Of a stretch of 64,000 nt of DNA, positions 9,356 through 18,558 are shown one piece after another. Position numbers and translations under genes: made by a program. The notes under the pieces were generated by a model, which saw only the letters and a program-made list of their open reading frames with translations, ran no database searches and was not told the origin of the DNA. Within the stretch, counting starts at the first letter, position 1; each line of letters opens with the position of its first letter. The stretch comes from Prevotella dentasini JCM 15908 (GTDB lineage: Bacteria > Bacteroidota > Bacteroidia > Bacteroidales > Bacteroidaceae), in contig NZ_BAKG01000004.1 of the NCBI RefSeq assembly GCF_000614065.1, positions 101,387 through 165,386 on the forward strand, written 5' to 3'.

Positions 9356-10990
9356 ATGTACTTCGTATTAGGACTTTTGTTGTCAGTATTGTCGTTCGGT
9401 TCGCCCGTGCATATTCCCGTGCAGTTGGCTGGGAACTTTGGCGAACCGCGTCCCCATCATTTTCATGGTGGGATAGACGTTAAGACCGACCGCGAAGTCA
9501 ATCTCGGCATTTATTCTATTGCAGACGGCTATGTCTCCCGTGCAGTCGTTGAGAAATATGGGTATGGGCAGGCTATTGTAGTTACCCATCCTAATGGTTA
9601 TTCGAGCTACTATGTGCATATCAACCGTTTTGCGCCACAGGTAGAGGCGGCTATCCGTCGTTGGCAGTATCGGCATCGTCAGTTTGCAGCCGATATAGCT
9701 TTCCGGCCGGGAGAGATTCCTGTCGTGAAAGGACAGCTGATAGCACTGAGTGGAAACAGGGGAGCATCTCAGGGGCCTCATCTTCATCTGGAGGTTCATG
9801 AGACGCGAAGCAACAAGATGATGGACCCGCTGATGTTCCTGCATCCGTTTGTCAAGGACAAGACACCGCCTGCTGTCTATGCTTTCAAGACTTATCCACA
9901 GCCGGGAGAAGGAGTCTTTCAACATTCGCCTGATTCCCGTATCTTTACGTTTGACAAGGGACATTTTCAGGCATGGGGAAAAGTTGGCTTTGGGGTGCGT
10001 GCCTACGACCACATGGATTCGGTTTACAACAACTACGGTGTGCGTTTCATCCGGTTGTATTGCGATGGCAAGCTCGTCTTTTCCAGCGATGCCAATGGTA
10101 TTCCCGTCGAAAGTAACCGAATGGTAAACTCTTGGGGAGACTACAATCATTATCTGAATGGGCGTCTTTGGTTCTTGAAGTCTTTCCTTGAGCCGGGAAA
10201 TAGTCTTCCCATTCTGAAGACGGGGAAGGACAGGGGGATTGTAAATTTCAATCAGAAGAGGGATTATCACCTGCGCTATGTGGTGAGCGATGCCTTTGGA
10301 AACCAGACGGTCAAGTCGTTTGTAGTCCGGGGTGAGCCTGAGGCAATTCCAAAAGTATCTCCCGTGCAAGGCCCGCTGGTATTGCGATGGAACCGTCATA
10401 ATCAGATAGAGTGGGAGGGAGTGCGCCTTGATATTCCGGGGCAACTGCTTCCGCATGACTATCAGATGCAACCAAAGCGTATATTGACAGGAGGTGCTAA
10501 GTCTGTGGGATACAGCTTTAGCCGTCGTTCGTTTCCTCTTTTCGCCTATGGCAGGGTGAGCATTAATATAGGAAAGGTGGCGAATCCGGGTAAGTTCTAC
10601 GTTGCCAGCAGGATTTCCCCGAATGACGGGGGATCTGCGCGCTATTGCGGAGGTGAATATAGTAATGGCTGGCTGACGGGAAAGATGCGTGAGCTTTGCG
10701 AGACATACTATGCCTGTTACGACAACGAAGCCCCTGTCATCTCGAAAATCAATCTTGACCCGAGGCATCTCTTTCTCAGGATAAAAGATGAGGGGAGCGG
10801 CATCAAGGGGTATGAAGCATATATAGACAACCAGTTTGTTCTCTTTGAGCAGGGAAAGAATAAGGACATCGTCTTCTGCGATTTAGGCAGGACACCCGTT
10901 ATTCCGCGCAAGGCCATTCGCATGCTCCGTGTCGTTGCAACGGATAACAGGGATAACCGGCGTGTCTTTACAGCCCAGATAAAATATTGA
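9356..10990 (+). CDS. M23 family peptidase (LytM-like, exported)
   Basis: A 544-residue protein with a short hydrophobic N-terminus that serves as an export signal. The zinc peptidase core is complete: HGGID with His37 and Asp41, then HLH at residues 142-144. M23 enzymes of this kind cut peptide cross-links of peptidoglycan or regulate amidases. The last 380 residues are beta-rich with a tandem of Ig/Big-like segments (for example DEGSGIKGYEAYIDNQ near 478) and no further catalytic motif; such C-terminal domains are common in Bacteroidota M23 proteins. It begins 10 bp after nadC. Confidence 0.88.
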   Translation: MYFVLGLLLSVLSFGSPVHIPVQLAGNFGEPRPHHFHGGIDVKTDREVNLGIYSIADGYVSRAVVEKYGYGQAIVVTHPNGYSSYYVHINRFAPQVEAAIRRWQYRHRQFAADIAFRPGEIPVVKGQLIALSGNRGASQGPHLHLEVHETRSNKMMDPLMFLHPFVKDKTPPAVYAFKTYPQPGEGVFQHSPDSRIFTFDKGHFQAWGKVGFGVRAYDHMDSVYNNYGVRFIRLYCDGKLVFSSDANGIPVESNRMVNSWGDYNHYLNGRLWFLKSFLEPGNSLPILKTGKDRGIVNFNQKRDYHLRYVVSDAFGNQTVKSFVVRGEPEAIPKVSPVQGPLVLRWNRHNQIEWEGVRLDIPGQLLPHDYQMQPKRILTGGAKSVGYSFSRRSFPLFAYGRVSINIGKVANPGKFYVASRISPNDGGSARYCGGEYSNGWLTGKMRELCETYYACYDNEAPVISKINLDPRHLFLRIKDEGSGIKGYEAYIDNQFVLFEQGKNKDIVFCDLGRTPVIPRKAIRMLRVVATDNRDNRRVFTAQIKY

Positions 10991-11017
10991 AGTATTAACT
11001 TAAACCAAGCATATTTA

Positions 11018-12658
11018 ATGAAAAAACTCTTTTTAACAGCAATGCTGGCGTCAGCCTTTATGGCGGCTTCGGCTTGTACCAATCTCATTGCCACGAAGGG
11101 AGCACGAAGGACGGTTCCATTCTTGTAACTTACGATGCCGACGACTATGGCATGTTTACCGGGCTTTGCCATTATGCGGCCGGACGGCATGACAAGTCTG
11201 CACGCCGCGAAATTATCGATTACGATACACACGCCAGTCATGGCTTTATCCCGGAGGCCCCGGTTACCTATAATGTCATCGGAAATATCAATGAATATCA
11301 GGTAAGCATCGGCGAGACTACATACGGCGGACGCGACGAAATGGTCGATGCTACAGGTATCATAGACTATGGTTCGCTGATGTATCTTGGACTTCAGCGT
11401 GCCAAAACGGCCCGCGAAGCCATCAAGGTGATGACGACGCTTGCCGAAACGTATGGCTACAACTCGGGAGGCGAAACCTTTACCATTGCCGACAAGAACG
11501 AAGTCTGGCTCATGGAGATGCAGGGATGCGGCGGCGACAAGAAGCAGAAAGTGGTATGGGTTGCGGTAAGGATTCCTGACGGGATGATTACCGGTCATGC
11601 CAATCAGAGCCGTATCGGGCAGTTCTCGGCATACGGCACGGAGGTGATTGCTTCCAAGAATTGTATCAGCTTTGCACGTTCCAAGGGATGGTTCACCGGA
11701 AAGGACAAAGACTTCAACTGGAAGAACGCCTATGCCAAGCCCGATTTCACGGGACGCCGCTGGTGCGATGCCCGCGTGTGGAGCTATTTCAATCATTTCA
11801 AGGATATGACCCCGTGGCTGCCATGGGCACTCGGGCGCGATGCCAATGCCGAGGACATGCCGCTCTGGATTGAGCCGAACAAGAAACTCGACGTAGCTAT
11901 GATGGCAGAATGTATGCGCGACCATTACGAGGGCACCCCGCTGAGCCTTGACAACGACCCCGGTCAGGGAGGCTGGGACATGCCTTACCGCCCGACGCCA
12001 TTGCAGTATGAGGTAGACGGCAAGCAGTATTTCAACGAGCGGCCCATCTCTACCCAGCAGACCGGCTTCACCTATATCTGCCAGCTCCGCTCATGGATGG
12101 CCGACGAGGTAGGCGGCATCATCTGGTTCGGCAACGACGACGCCAACATGATAGCTATCTGCCTATTTATTGTGGCAGCACCGTTCAGCCAGAGTGCTTC
12201 AACACTCCGGGTGCGGATGCCGTAACTTATTCAGACAAAAACGCCTTCTGGGTTTGCAACTGGGTAAGCAACATGGTCTATCCCCGTTACTCGCAATTGT
12301 TCCCGGCCCTGAAGTCGGTTCGCGACGAGCTGGAGAACAGCTATTTCTCCAACCAGAAGGCTGTGGAGGAGAAGGCCCTTGCCCTCTATGCTACTGACAA
12401 GCTGCTGCGGTGAAGTATCTGAACGACTACTCCATCCGTCTGGGCGACGAGATGATGACCCGCTGGCATCAGCTGGCGACCTATCTCATTGTGAAGTTCA
12501 ACGACATGACGGTGAAGCCGGAGAAGGACGGCAAGTTCCTCCGTACCGAAACGGGTCTGGGTGCCCGCGTAGAGCGTTCGGGATACAGTCCGTCTGCCCG
12601 TCGCGTAATAGTAAAGCAGACAGGCGACAAGTATCTGATGCCGGCTGCAGAGCACTAA
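11018..12658 (+). CDS. C69 family dipeptidase (three apparent frameshifts)
   Basis: Exported N-terminal-nucleophile peptidase. The ATG at 11018 opens a signal peptide, MKKLFLTAMLASAFMAASA, and cleavage would expose the Cys of CTNLIATKG as the catalytic nucleophile, as in family C69. The body contains YNVIGNINEYQ, IGETTYGGR and the conserved HANQSRIGQF. Three single-base losses split the gene, near 11100, 12154 and 12401. Restoring one base at each gives one continuous protein of about 547 residues ending ...DKYLMPAAEH. Several C69 paralogs are usual in Bacteroidota, acting on dipeptides in the periplasm. The gene is followed by a strong terminator. Confidence 0.88.
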
Positions 12659-12679
12659 GGCGATTCGGCAACAAACAAG

Positions 12680-12718
12680 AACGGGATGAAGCTATTCAGC
12701 TTTCATCCCGTTTTGTTT
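12680..12718 (+). terminator. Rho-independent terminator of the C69 gene
   Basis: AACGGGATGAAGCT (12680-12693) pairs with AGCTTTCATCCCGTT (12698-12712) with one bulged T, and is followed by TTGTTTTG. Confidence 0.85.
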
Positions 12719-12977
12719 TGTTGCCCAAATTGGTTTTGGAAGCCTGAGGGTCAGATGGAAACCGCCCTTAAAAAGACAGGTTCACGCGCTTTTGCAGGAC
12801 AGTTCCGATGCCCAAGTTCTACAACGGAAATATCCCGTTTCCCACAGATATTTGATAGTTTGATGTGCAGGCTATTATGCTTTCGTGAAAAAACGCTATT
12901 GTTATTATGAAGACATAACCATCTTTCCTGTGAAAAGTACCAAGGTTTTTGTGAAAAATATAATTACGTTTTCTATA

Positions 12978-13625
12978 GAAAGTCCGTTGCTTTTTATAAA
13001 AAGGTATATACATTTTACAAAAACTATAATTATAAATTTGAAATCTATAATTATGTTTTCACTAAAATGTAATTACATTCTTCCAAGAAAATCCGTTGCT
13101 TTTTATGAAAAGGTATATATGTTTTACAAAAACTATAATTATAAATTTGAAATCTATAATTATAATTTCACTAAAATATAATTATAGTTTTCCTAGAAAG
13201 TCCGTTGCCTTTTATGAAAAGGTATATACGTTTTACAAAAACTATAATTATAAATTTGAAATCTATAATTATAATTTCACTAAAATGTAATTATAGTTTT
13301 CCAAGAAAGTCCGTTGCTTTTTATGAAAAGGTATATACGTTTTATAGAAACTATAATTATAAATTTGAAATCTATAATTATGATTTTACTAAAATATAAT
13401 TATGTTCTTCCGAGAAAGTCCGTTGCTTTTTATGGAAAGGTATATATGTTTTGCAAAAGCTATAATTATGATTTCATTAAAATGTAATTATGGTTTTCCA
13501 AGAAAGTTCGTTGCTTTTTATGAAAAGGTATATATGTTTTACAAAATCTATAATTATAAATCTGAAATCTATAATTATGATTTTACTAAAATGTAATTAT
13601 GATTTTCCAAGAAAGTCCGTTGCTT
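12978..13625. repeat. AT-rich tandem repeat, 109-bp unit built of five ~22-bp modules
   Basis: The anchor CCGTTGC (one copy TCGTTGC) recurs at 12984, 13093, 13202, 13311, 13420, 13508 and 13617, giving steps of 109, 109, 109, 109, 88 and 109 bp. Inside a unit, A-rich starts (GAAA or TAAAA) recur at 20-24 bp, for example 13305, 13325, 13347, 13367, 13390 and 13414. Each opens a module of the form AAA-N-TTT. The short 88-bp step has lost exactly one module. Degenerate modules continue leftward to about 12885. The period is not a multiple of three, so short open frames in it shift from copy to copy and are not genes. Confidence 0.9.
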
Positions 13626-13761
13626 TTTAAGAAAAGCTATATCAGACTCGTCTTCATGCAGGGTCGGTTTCCGTGCCAGTCCGATACTTAAAACAAATAC
13701 GCAAGGGTAATCCTATACGTAACCCACGTTGCAACAGTTTAGGCCAATATGCCCCCTAAAA
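13626..13761. other. Gene-free stretch between tandem repeat and pgk
   Basis: I see no coding potential, promoter or repeat in this stretch, which separates the 109-bp tandem array from the pgk terminator. Confidence 0.5.
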
Positions 13762-13794
13762 AACATGAGTCAGGCATTATGCCAGACTCATGTT
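13762..13794 (-). terminator. Terminator of pgk
   Basis: AACATGAGTC (13762-13771) and GACTCATGTT (13785-13794) form a long stem with one A-A mismatch and a TTA loop. Read leftward the stem is followed by TTTTTAG, a good T-tract. It lies 80 bp past the pgk stop. Confidence 0.8.
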
Positions 13795-13872
13795 ATATGA
13801 ATGTAAACAATTTGCTGCCCTGTTCCGGAAGTCCCCTCCGAGGAGGGATGCCCTTCCGCCGGGCGGCACCGC

Positions 13873-15123
13873 CTATTCCCCGATGGCTGCTACACCCGGC
13901 AGCACCTTGCCCTCGATGGCTTCGAGCATCGCGCCACCGCCCGTAGACACGTAAGATACCTTGTCGGCAAGACCGAACTTGTTGATGGCCGCAACAGAGT
14001 CGCCGCCGCCTATGAGAGAGTAGGCACCGTTCTCCTGAGTAGCCTGAGCCACGGTTTTGGCAATCTCGCCGGTGCCGTGTGCAAAGTTCTCCAGCTCGAA
14101 TACGCCTACAGGCCCATTCCATAGTATGGTCTTAGAGTCGAGGATAATCTTCTTCCAGTTCTCAATGCTCTCTTCGGAAGAGTCCATGCCTTCCCATTCG
14201 TCGGGAATCTGATTGATGGGGAAGACCCTGCGTTCTGTATCGTTAGAAAATTCCTTGCCGCAGACGGTTGAAACTGAGAGCGACAGGTTGACGCCCTTTT
14301 CCTTGGCGGCTGCCATTACCTTCAGGGCTTCCGGCATCAGGTCGTCTTCGTGGAGCGACTTGCCTATCTTGCCTCCTTGAGCCTTGATGAAAGTGTAGCC
14401 CATACCGCCTCCGATGATAAGATTGTCTACCTTGTCGAGCAGGTTTTGGATGACACCGAGCTTGGAACTGACCTTCGAGCCGCCGATGATGGCCGTGAAA
14501 GGATGCTGTGCGTTCTTCAGTACGTTGTCAATGGCTGTAACTTCTTTCTCCATCAGGAAGCCGAGCATCTTGTGGCCGGCATCGAAGCTGTCGGCGATGA
14601 CGGCGGTCGAAGCGTGCTTGCGGTGGGCTGTGCCGAAAGCGTCGTTTACATAGACATCAGCGTAGGAGGCGAGCTTCTTGGCGAAGTCTTTCTGACGGCT
14701 CTTCATCTCGGCCTTGGCGGCGTCGAACTCTGGAGTGCCTTTCTCAACCCCTACGGGCTTGCCTTCCTCTTCAGGATAGTAGCGGAGGTTCTCGAGCAAT
14801 AATGCCTCCCCTGCCTTCAGAGCGGCAACTTCTGCTTCGGCGTTGCCGGCATCCTTTGCGAATTTTACTTCAACACCGAGCGCGTCGCTGACGTTCTTTA
14901 CTATTTGGCTGAGAGAGAGTTCCGGCTTCACCTTGCCTTTCGGCTTGCCCATGTGGCTCATCATAATGAGTGCGCCACCGTCTGCAAGCACCTTCTTCAG
15001 AGTAGGCAGCGCACCACGGATACGGGTGTCATCGGTAACATGGCCATTTTCGTCCAATGGCACATTGAAGTCTACACGGACGATAGCCTTCTGTCCGGCA
15101 AAGTTGAATTCGTTAATCTTCAT
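13873..15123 (-). CDS. pgk: Phosphoglycerate kinase
   Basis: Glycolytic enzyme, 416 residues, transferring phosphate from 1,3-bisphosphoglycerate to ADP. Signatures include [12 protein letters not shown] near residue 16, the SHMGKPKGK substrate loop, [11 protein letters not shown], the hinge sequence [26 protein letters not shown], the nucleotide-binding WNGPVGVFE and the C-terminal [13 protein letters not shown]. No breaks. It stands alone, divergent from queC, with a -7 box TATTTTTG at 15163-15156. Confidence 0.97.
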   Translation of the reverse strand: MKINEFNFAGQKAIVRVDFNVPLDENGHVTDDTRIRGALPTLKKVLADGGALIMMSHMGKPKGKVKPELSLSQIVKNVSDALGVEVKFAKDAGNAEAEVAALKAGEALLLENLRYYPEEEGKPVGVEKGTPEFDAAKAEMKSRQKDFAKKLASYADVYVNDAFGTAHRKHASTAVIADSFDAGHKMLGFLMEKEVTAIDNVLKNAQHPFTAIIGGSKVSSKLGVIQNLLDKVDNLIIGGGMGYTFIKAQGGKIGKSLHEDDLMPEALKVMAAAKEKGVNLSLSVSTVCGKEFSNDTERRVFPINQIPDEWEGMDSSEESIENWKKIILDSKTILWNGPVGVFELENFAHGTGEIAKTVAQATQENGAYSLIGGGDSVAAINKFGLADKVSYVSTGGGAMLEAIEGKVLPGVAAIGE

Positions 15124-15155
15124 CTTTAATTAATTATTTAATAGTTTTCTTATTG

Positions 15156-15214
15156 CAAAAATACGACTTTTTAGCGGATTGGGGAAATGATATTCTATGT
15201 TTTTTGTAATTTTG
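15156..15214. promoter_or_regulatory. Divergent promoter region between pgk and queC
   Basis: Two -7 elements point away from each other: TATTTTTG on the minus strand (15163-15156) for pgk and TAATTTTG on the plus strand (15207-15214) for queC, 18 bp before its ATG. The -33 boxes are not clear for either. Confidence 0.55.
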
Positions 15215-15231
15215 CAGAAAATACGTTTGCA

Positions 15232-15885
15232 ATGAAAGATTCAGTAATTATAGTCAGCGGTGGCCTCGATTCCGTCACGCTGCTTTACGACAAGGCCGAC
15301 ACCATCGCCTTGGCCGTCTCGTTCGATTACGGCCAGAACCATGGTACACAGGAACTGCCCCTTGCCGGGTACCATTGCCGGAAGCTCGGTATTCCTCATG
15401 TCATTATCCCGCTTTCGTTCATGCACCAATACTTCAAGAGTTCCTTGCTCAATGGCTCTGATGCCATCCCTGAGGGACATTACGAGGAGGAGAACATGAA
15501 GTCGACGGTTGTCCCCTTCCGCAACGGCATCATGCTGGCCATTGCGGTGGGAATTGCAGAAAGCCATGAACTGCACCGTGTCTATATAGCCAATCATGGG
15601 GGCGACCATACCATCTACCCGGATTGCCGTCCCGGATTCATCAGTGCCATGGATGCCGCCGCCGGGGCAGGTACGTTCATAGGCGTAAGGATAGAGGCTC
15701 CCTATACGAATATATCCAAGGCAGACATCGTCCGGCTGGGTACAGCTCTTGGAATAGATTACTCCAAGACGTGGAGTTGCTACAAAGGAGATGCCCTCCA
15801 TTGCGGAAAGTGTGGAACATGTGTAGAGCGCAGGGAAGCGTTCGGGCAGGCAGGGGTGGAAGACCCGACGCAATACAGCATTTAG
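15232..15885 (+). CDS. queC: 7-cyano-7-deazaguanine synthase
   Basis: ATP-dependent enzyme that converts 7-carboxy-7-deazaguanine to preQ0 in queuosine biosynthesis. The ATP pyrophosphatase loop SGGLDS lies at residues 8-13 from the ATG at 15232 (MKDSVIIVSGGLDS). The C-terminal zinc site is present, CGKCGTCVER preceded by SCYKGD. Length (217 residues) is normal. The start at 15232 fits the promoter; an upstream in-frame ATG at 15187 precedes the -7 box and is rejected. queD and queE are not adjacent. Confidence 0.95.
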   Translation: MKDSVIIVSGGLDSVTLLYDKADTIALAVSFDYGQNHGTQELPLAGYHCRKLGIPHVIIPLSFMHQYFKSSLLNGSDAIPEGHYEEENMKSTVVPFRNGIMLAIAVGIAESHELHRVYIANHGGDHTIYPDCRPGFISAMDAAAGAGTFIGVRIEAPYTNISKADIVRLGTALGIDYSKTWSCYKGDALHCGKCGTCVERREAFGQAGVEDPTQYSI

Positions 15886-16161
15886 CCGTTTGGGGCAGAA
15901 TCCCCCGCTGTTCTTGTCTCACGGCTGGAGCCATGCTGTTGAAGATGAAAATAAGACAATGCAGGCTCAGTGAATTGATAATAGCGAATGTATCGGCATC
16001 CTATTTTCATAGCTTGAGCCGGTAATGGCCTGAATCATGGAATGGGGCGTCGTCGGCAGGCTTTAGCTTTGAGCATCATATATTTTTATGATATATCCTT
16101 CTTTATGCCTGATAATAATGAGATGAGAGTTATCCCGTAAGTTTTCATACATATACAAAAC
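15886..16161. other. Gene-free stretch after queC
   Basis: No coding region recognised. Only the hairpin at 16162-16193 next to it has a clear role. Confidence 0.5.
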
Positions 16162-16193
16162 AAAGGAGACATATCATATGACATGTCTCCTTT
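16162..16193 (-). terminator. Terminator of the rpmB-rpmG-DUF4295 operon
   Basis: AAAGGAGACAT (16162-16172) pairs perfectly with ATGTCTCCTTT (16183-16193). Read leftward the stem is followed by GTTTTGT; read rightward by ATTTATT, so it may also stop transcription from queC. Confidence 0.85.
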
Positions 16194-16210
16194 ATTTATT
16201 GTATCAGGAA

Positions 16211-16369
16211 TTAATTCTTAAAGAAATCCTTTACTTCCTCATTTGGAACCATTCGTTCGTCAAAGATATAAGCACCAGTCTTGGGGCTTTTTACCATTTT
16301 GATAACCTTTGTATATGCGCGACCATCCGTAGAACCTTCATGGAGGGTAGCGACCGCTTTCTTTGCCAT
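16211..16369 (-). CDS. DUF4295 family small protein
   Basis: A 52-residue protein, MAKKAVATLHEGSTDGRAY and on to ...VPNEEVKDFFKN, too short for most ORF filters. It is basic and matches the DUF4295 family, which in Bacteroidota is encoded behind rpmB and rpmG and is thought to be associated with the ribosome on the basis of this location. The position directly after rpmG, 43 bp downstream, and ahead of a strong terminator supports the call. Function not established. Confidence 0.9.
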   Translation of the reverse strand: MAKKAVATLHEGSTDGRAYTKVIKMVKSPKTGAYIFDERMVPNEEVKDFFKN

Positions 16370-16412
16370 AGTTTATCTGTTTTACTAATCAACTGATGTT
16401 GTAAGTGCAGTT

Positions 16413-16601
16413 TTACTTAATCTCCTTATGAAGCGTCAACTTCTTCAGAATAGGATTATACTTCATGAGCTCAAGACGCTCAGGAGTATTCTTGCGATTC
16501 TTGGTGGTAATGTAGCGGCTCGTGCCGGGCATACCACTATTCTTCATCTCGGTACATTCCAAGATGACCTGAACTCTGTTTCCTTTAGCTTTCTTTGCCA
16601 T
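16413..16601 (-). CDS. rpmG: 50S ribosomal protein L33
   Basis: A 62-residue basic protein, [23 protein letters not shown]..., with the L33 signature [23 protein letters not shown]. It has one Cys rather than the CxxC pairs of the zinc form, so it is the C-minus type. It sits 6 bp after rpmB in the usual rpmB-rpmG order. Confidence 0.97.
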   Translation of the reverse strand: MAKKAKGNRVQVILECTEMKNSGMPGTSRYITTKNRKNTPERLELMKYNPILKKLTLHKEIK

Positions 16602-16607
16602 GATATA

Positions 16608-16871
16608 TTAGTCTCCTATAACTTTAATGTCTTTCCAGTCTACATAACCTTTAGAAACGGCCTGCTTCAGAGCGGCATCAAGTCCGACCTTATTAATTAA
16701 GCGAAGACCAGCTGCGCTAATCTTCAATTGTATCCAGCAACCTTCTTCTACATAGTAGAACTTCTTGCTGAAAAGGTTTACGTCAAAGCTGCGCTTAGTG
16801 CGATGCTTTGAGTGAGACACATTACAACCTATTTGTGCCTTCTTTCCTGTGATTTGACAAATCTTAGACAT
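16608..16871 (-). CDS. rpmB: 50S ribosomal protein L28
   Basis: An 87-residue protein beginning [27 protein letters not shown], the characteristic L28 N-terminus, with the internal [13 protein letters not shown] helix. First gene of the rpmB-rpmG-DUF4295 operon, with its own promoter 52 bp upstream. Confidence 0.97.
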   Translation of the reverse strand: MSKICQITGKKAQIGCNVSHSKHRTKRSFDVNLFSKKFYYVEEGCWIQLKISAAGLRLINKVGLDAALKQAVSKGYVDWKDIKVIGD

Positions 16872-16923
16872 TTCTATCTTTCGTTTTGTGATTCGTTAAT
16901 TGATACCTATTCCAAACAGGATG

Positions 16924-16955
16924 CAAAATTACAAAAAAACTTATAATAGGCCAAG
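16924..16955 (-). promoter_or_regulatory. Promoter of the rpmB operon
   Basis: On the minus strand CTTG (16955-16952), a 20-bp spacer, then TAATTTTG (16931-16924). This is one mismatch from the TTTG / TAnnTTTG consensus. Confidence 0.7.
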
Positions 16956-17000
16956 CTATCGGAGAGAGAATTTTGGAAATTAATGTTTTTTACGAATTAA

Positions 17001-17500
17001 TTACTCTTTTGGCAATTTTTCATTCAGGAAGTCCAGCATCAACCGCATTGCTTTATTGGTGGCGATGGCAAGATTTATGTCTCTGCCAAAGTCTTCGGTC
17101 AGCTTGAAGGTACGTATCTCATCCTTGTCCCCGTAGCCTATCCAAATGGTGCCAACGGGGGTCTCTGGTGTTCCGCCACCGGGTCCGGCTACCCCTGTGG
17201 CAGAAATGGCGAAATCAACACCCATGGTTTTGATTGTTCCCATGGCCATTGCCTTGGCCACTTCTTCGCTCACTACTGTAAATTCTTCGATTGTATCGTG
17301 CGGTACACCCAGCACACGCTCTTTTACTTCGCTTGTATAGGCAACGATTCCTCCTTAAAGTAGTCGGATGCCCCCGGAATTGCAATGATGGCCTCGCTGA
17401 TGCGTCCACCTGTGCAGCTTTCAGCCGTGCCGATAGTCAGCCCTGAGGCATATAGAATATTGCCTATCTGACGAGAAATAATTTTACTTTCAAACTCCAT
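17001..17500 (-). CDS. CinA C-terminal domain protein, nicotinamide-nucleotide amidase (one apparent frameshift)
   Basis: The protein starts MEFESKIISRQIGNILYASG and carries the CinA signature TIGTAESCTGG, then ISATGVAGPGGGTPETPVGTIWIGY. This stand-alone C-terminal domain hydrolyses nicotinamide mononucleotide to nicotinate mononucleotide in pyridine recycling. The frame breaks near 17353: AAGGAGGAATC should read AAGGGAGGAATC, giving FKGGIVAYTSEVKERVLG. With that base restored the protein has 166 residues, the normal size. It lies 15 bp behind tsaD and is probably co-transcribed with map and tsaD. Confidence 0.9.
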
Positions 17501-17515
17501 TATGTATGTTATTTT

Positions 17516-18547
17516 TTACTTGAACGTAACTTTGCTAAAGGCAGGAATGTCAATTGATGCGAAATTGTGGTCCTTATACTTGAACATACCGACGATGGCT
17601 ATCATTGCGGCATTGTCAGTTGTATAGCTGAATTTGGGAATATAGATAGTCCAGCCATACTTGGCAGCGTGTTCCTTAAAGGCATTGCGCAGTCCATTAT
17701 TGGCAGAAACCCCACCTGCAACGGCAACATGCTTTATGCCAGTGTTCTTGACTGCCTTGCGGAGTTTCTTCATAAGAATATCCACTATCGTAAATTCAAG
17801 ACTGGCGGCAATATCCTCCTTGTGCCTGTCAATGAAGTCTGGTTCATCCTGAGTCCATTTGCGCATGTTGTAAAGAAAGGAGGTTTTCAGGCCGGAAAAG
17901 GAATAATCATATCCGGGTACATTCGGTTCGGCAAACTTATAGGCGTGTGGATTGCCCTGACGTGCCAGTCTGTCTATAACAGGGCCTCCGGGATAGCCTA
18001 ACCCCATCACCTTGGAGCATTTGTCAATGGCTTCTCCTGCTGCATCGTCTATTGTCTGTCCGAGGACTTCCATGTCGTTGTAAGCATTTACCTTGACTAT
18101 CTGCGAATTGCCACCTGACACCAACAGGCAGATGAAAGGGAAAGGAGGCTGGGAGTCATCGTCGTCGCTTTCTTTTATGAAATGCGCCATTACGTGTCCT
18201 TGAAGATGGTTGACGTCTATCATGGGAATCCCCAAAGACCGTGCGAAACCTTTTGCAAAACTGACTCCCACCAATAGGCTGCCCATCAGTCCCGGCCCCC
18301 GGGTAAAGGCAATGGCAGACAATTGTTCCTTTGCTATTCCTGCCCGCTTAATGGCCTGGTCTACAACGGGAACTACATTTTGCTGATGGGCGCGTGAGGC
18401 AAGCTCTGGAACTACTCCGCCATACGCCTTATGGACTTCCTGCGAAGCCGTAACATTGCTGAGAATAACCCCGTTGCGCAGTACGGCTGCACTGGTGTCG
18501 TCGCAGCTGCTTTCTATGCCTAATATGTAAATATCCTGATTCTCCAT
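17516..18547 (-). CDS. tsaD: tRNA N6-adenosine threonylcarbamoyltransferase
   Basis: ASKHA-fold protein of 343 residues that transfers the threonylcarbamoyl group to A37 of ANN-decoding tRNAs, working with TsaB, TsaE and TsaC. The metal-binding HLQGH is at residues 114-118, with ILGIESSCDDTSAAV at the N-terminus, LLVSGGNSQIV and FSGLKTS further on. The start at 18547 (MENQDIYILGIE) is chosen because the longer frame upstream is not family-like. No breaks. It lies 11 bp after map. Confidence 0.96.
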   Translation of the reverse strand: MENQDIYILGIESSCDDTSAAVLRNGVILSNVTASQEVHKAYGGVVPELASRAHQQNVVPVVDQAIKRAGIAKEQLSAIAFTRGPGLMGSLLVGVSFAKGFARSLGIPMIDVNHLQGHVMAHFIKESDDDDSQPPFPFICLLVSGGNSQIVKVNAYNDMEVLGQTIDDAAGEAIDKCSKVMGLGYPGGPVIDRLARQGNPHAYKFAEPNVPGYDYSFSGLKTSFLYNMRKWTQDEPDFIDRHKEDIAASLEFTIVDILMKKLRKAVKNTGIKHVAVAGGVSANNGLRNAFKEHAAKYGWTIYIPKFSYTTDNAAMIAIVGMFKYKDHNFASIDIPAFSKVTFK

Positions 18548-18558
18548 ATAGAAATGTC

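Noticed and set aside
9383..10768. 461-residue leftward open frame
   Set aside because: Antisense to the M23 peptidase gene; no recognisable domain.
12885..13596. A series of similar 64-residue open frames spaced 109 bp apart
   Set aside because: They are the AT-rich tandem repeat read in shifting frames; composition is low-complexity (Lys, Tyr, Asn, Phe), and the 109-bp period is not a multiple of three.
12978..13625. CRISPR array
   Set aside because: Units are contiguous and nearly identical over the full 109 bp; there are no unique spacers and no cas genes.
12978..13625. Replication origin
   Set aside because: AT-rich repeats suggest it, but there is no dnaA or dnaN nearby and no DnaA-box cluster recognised.
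13823..13866. Palindromes TTCCGGAA, CCCTCCGAGGAGGG and CCGCCGGGCGG near the pgk 3' end
   Set aside because: Centres are 14 and 20.5 bp apart, not on the 22-24 bp grid; treated as unrelated.
15181..15231. PreQ1 riboswitch before queC
   Set aside because: The leader between the -7 box and the ATG is under 20 nt, too short for the aptamer.
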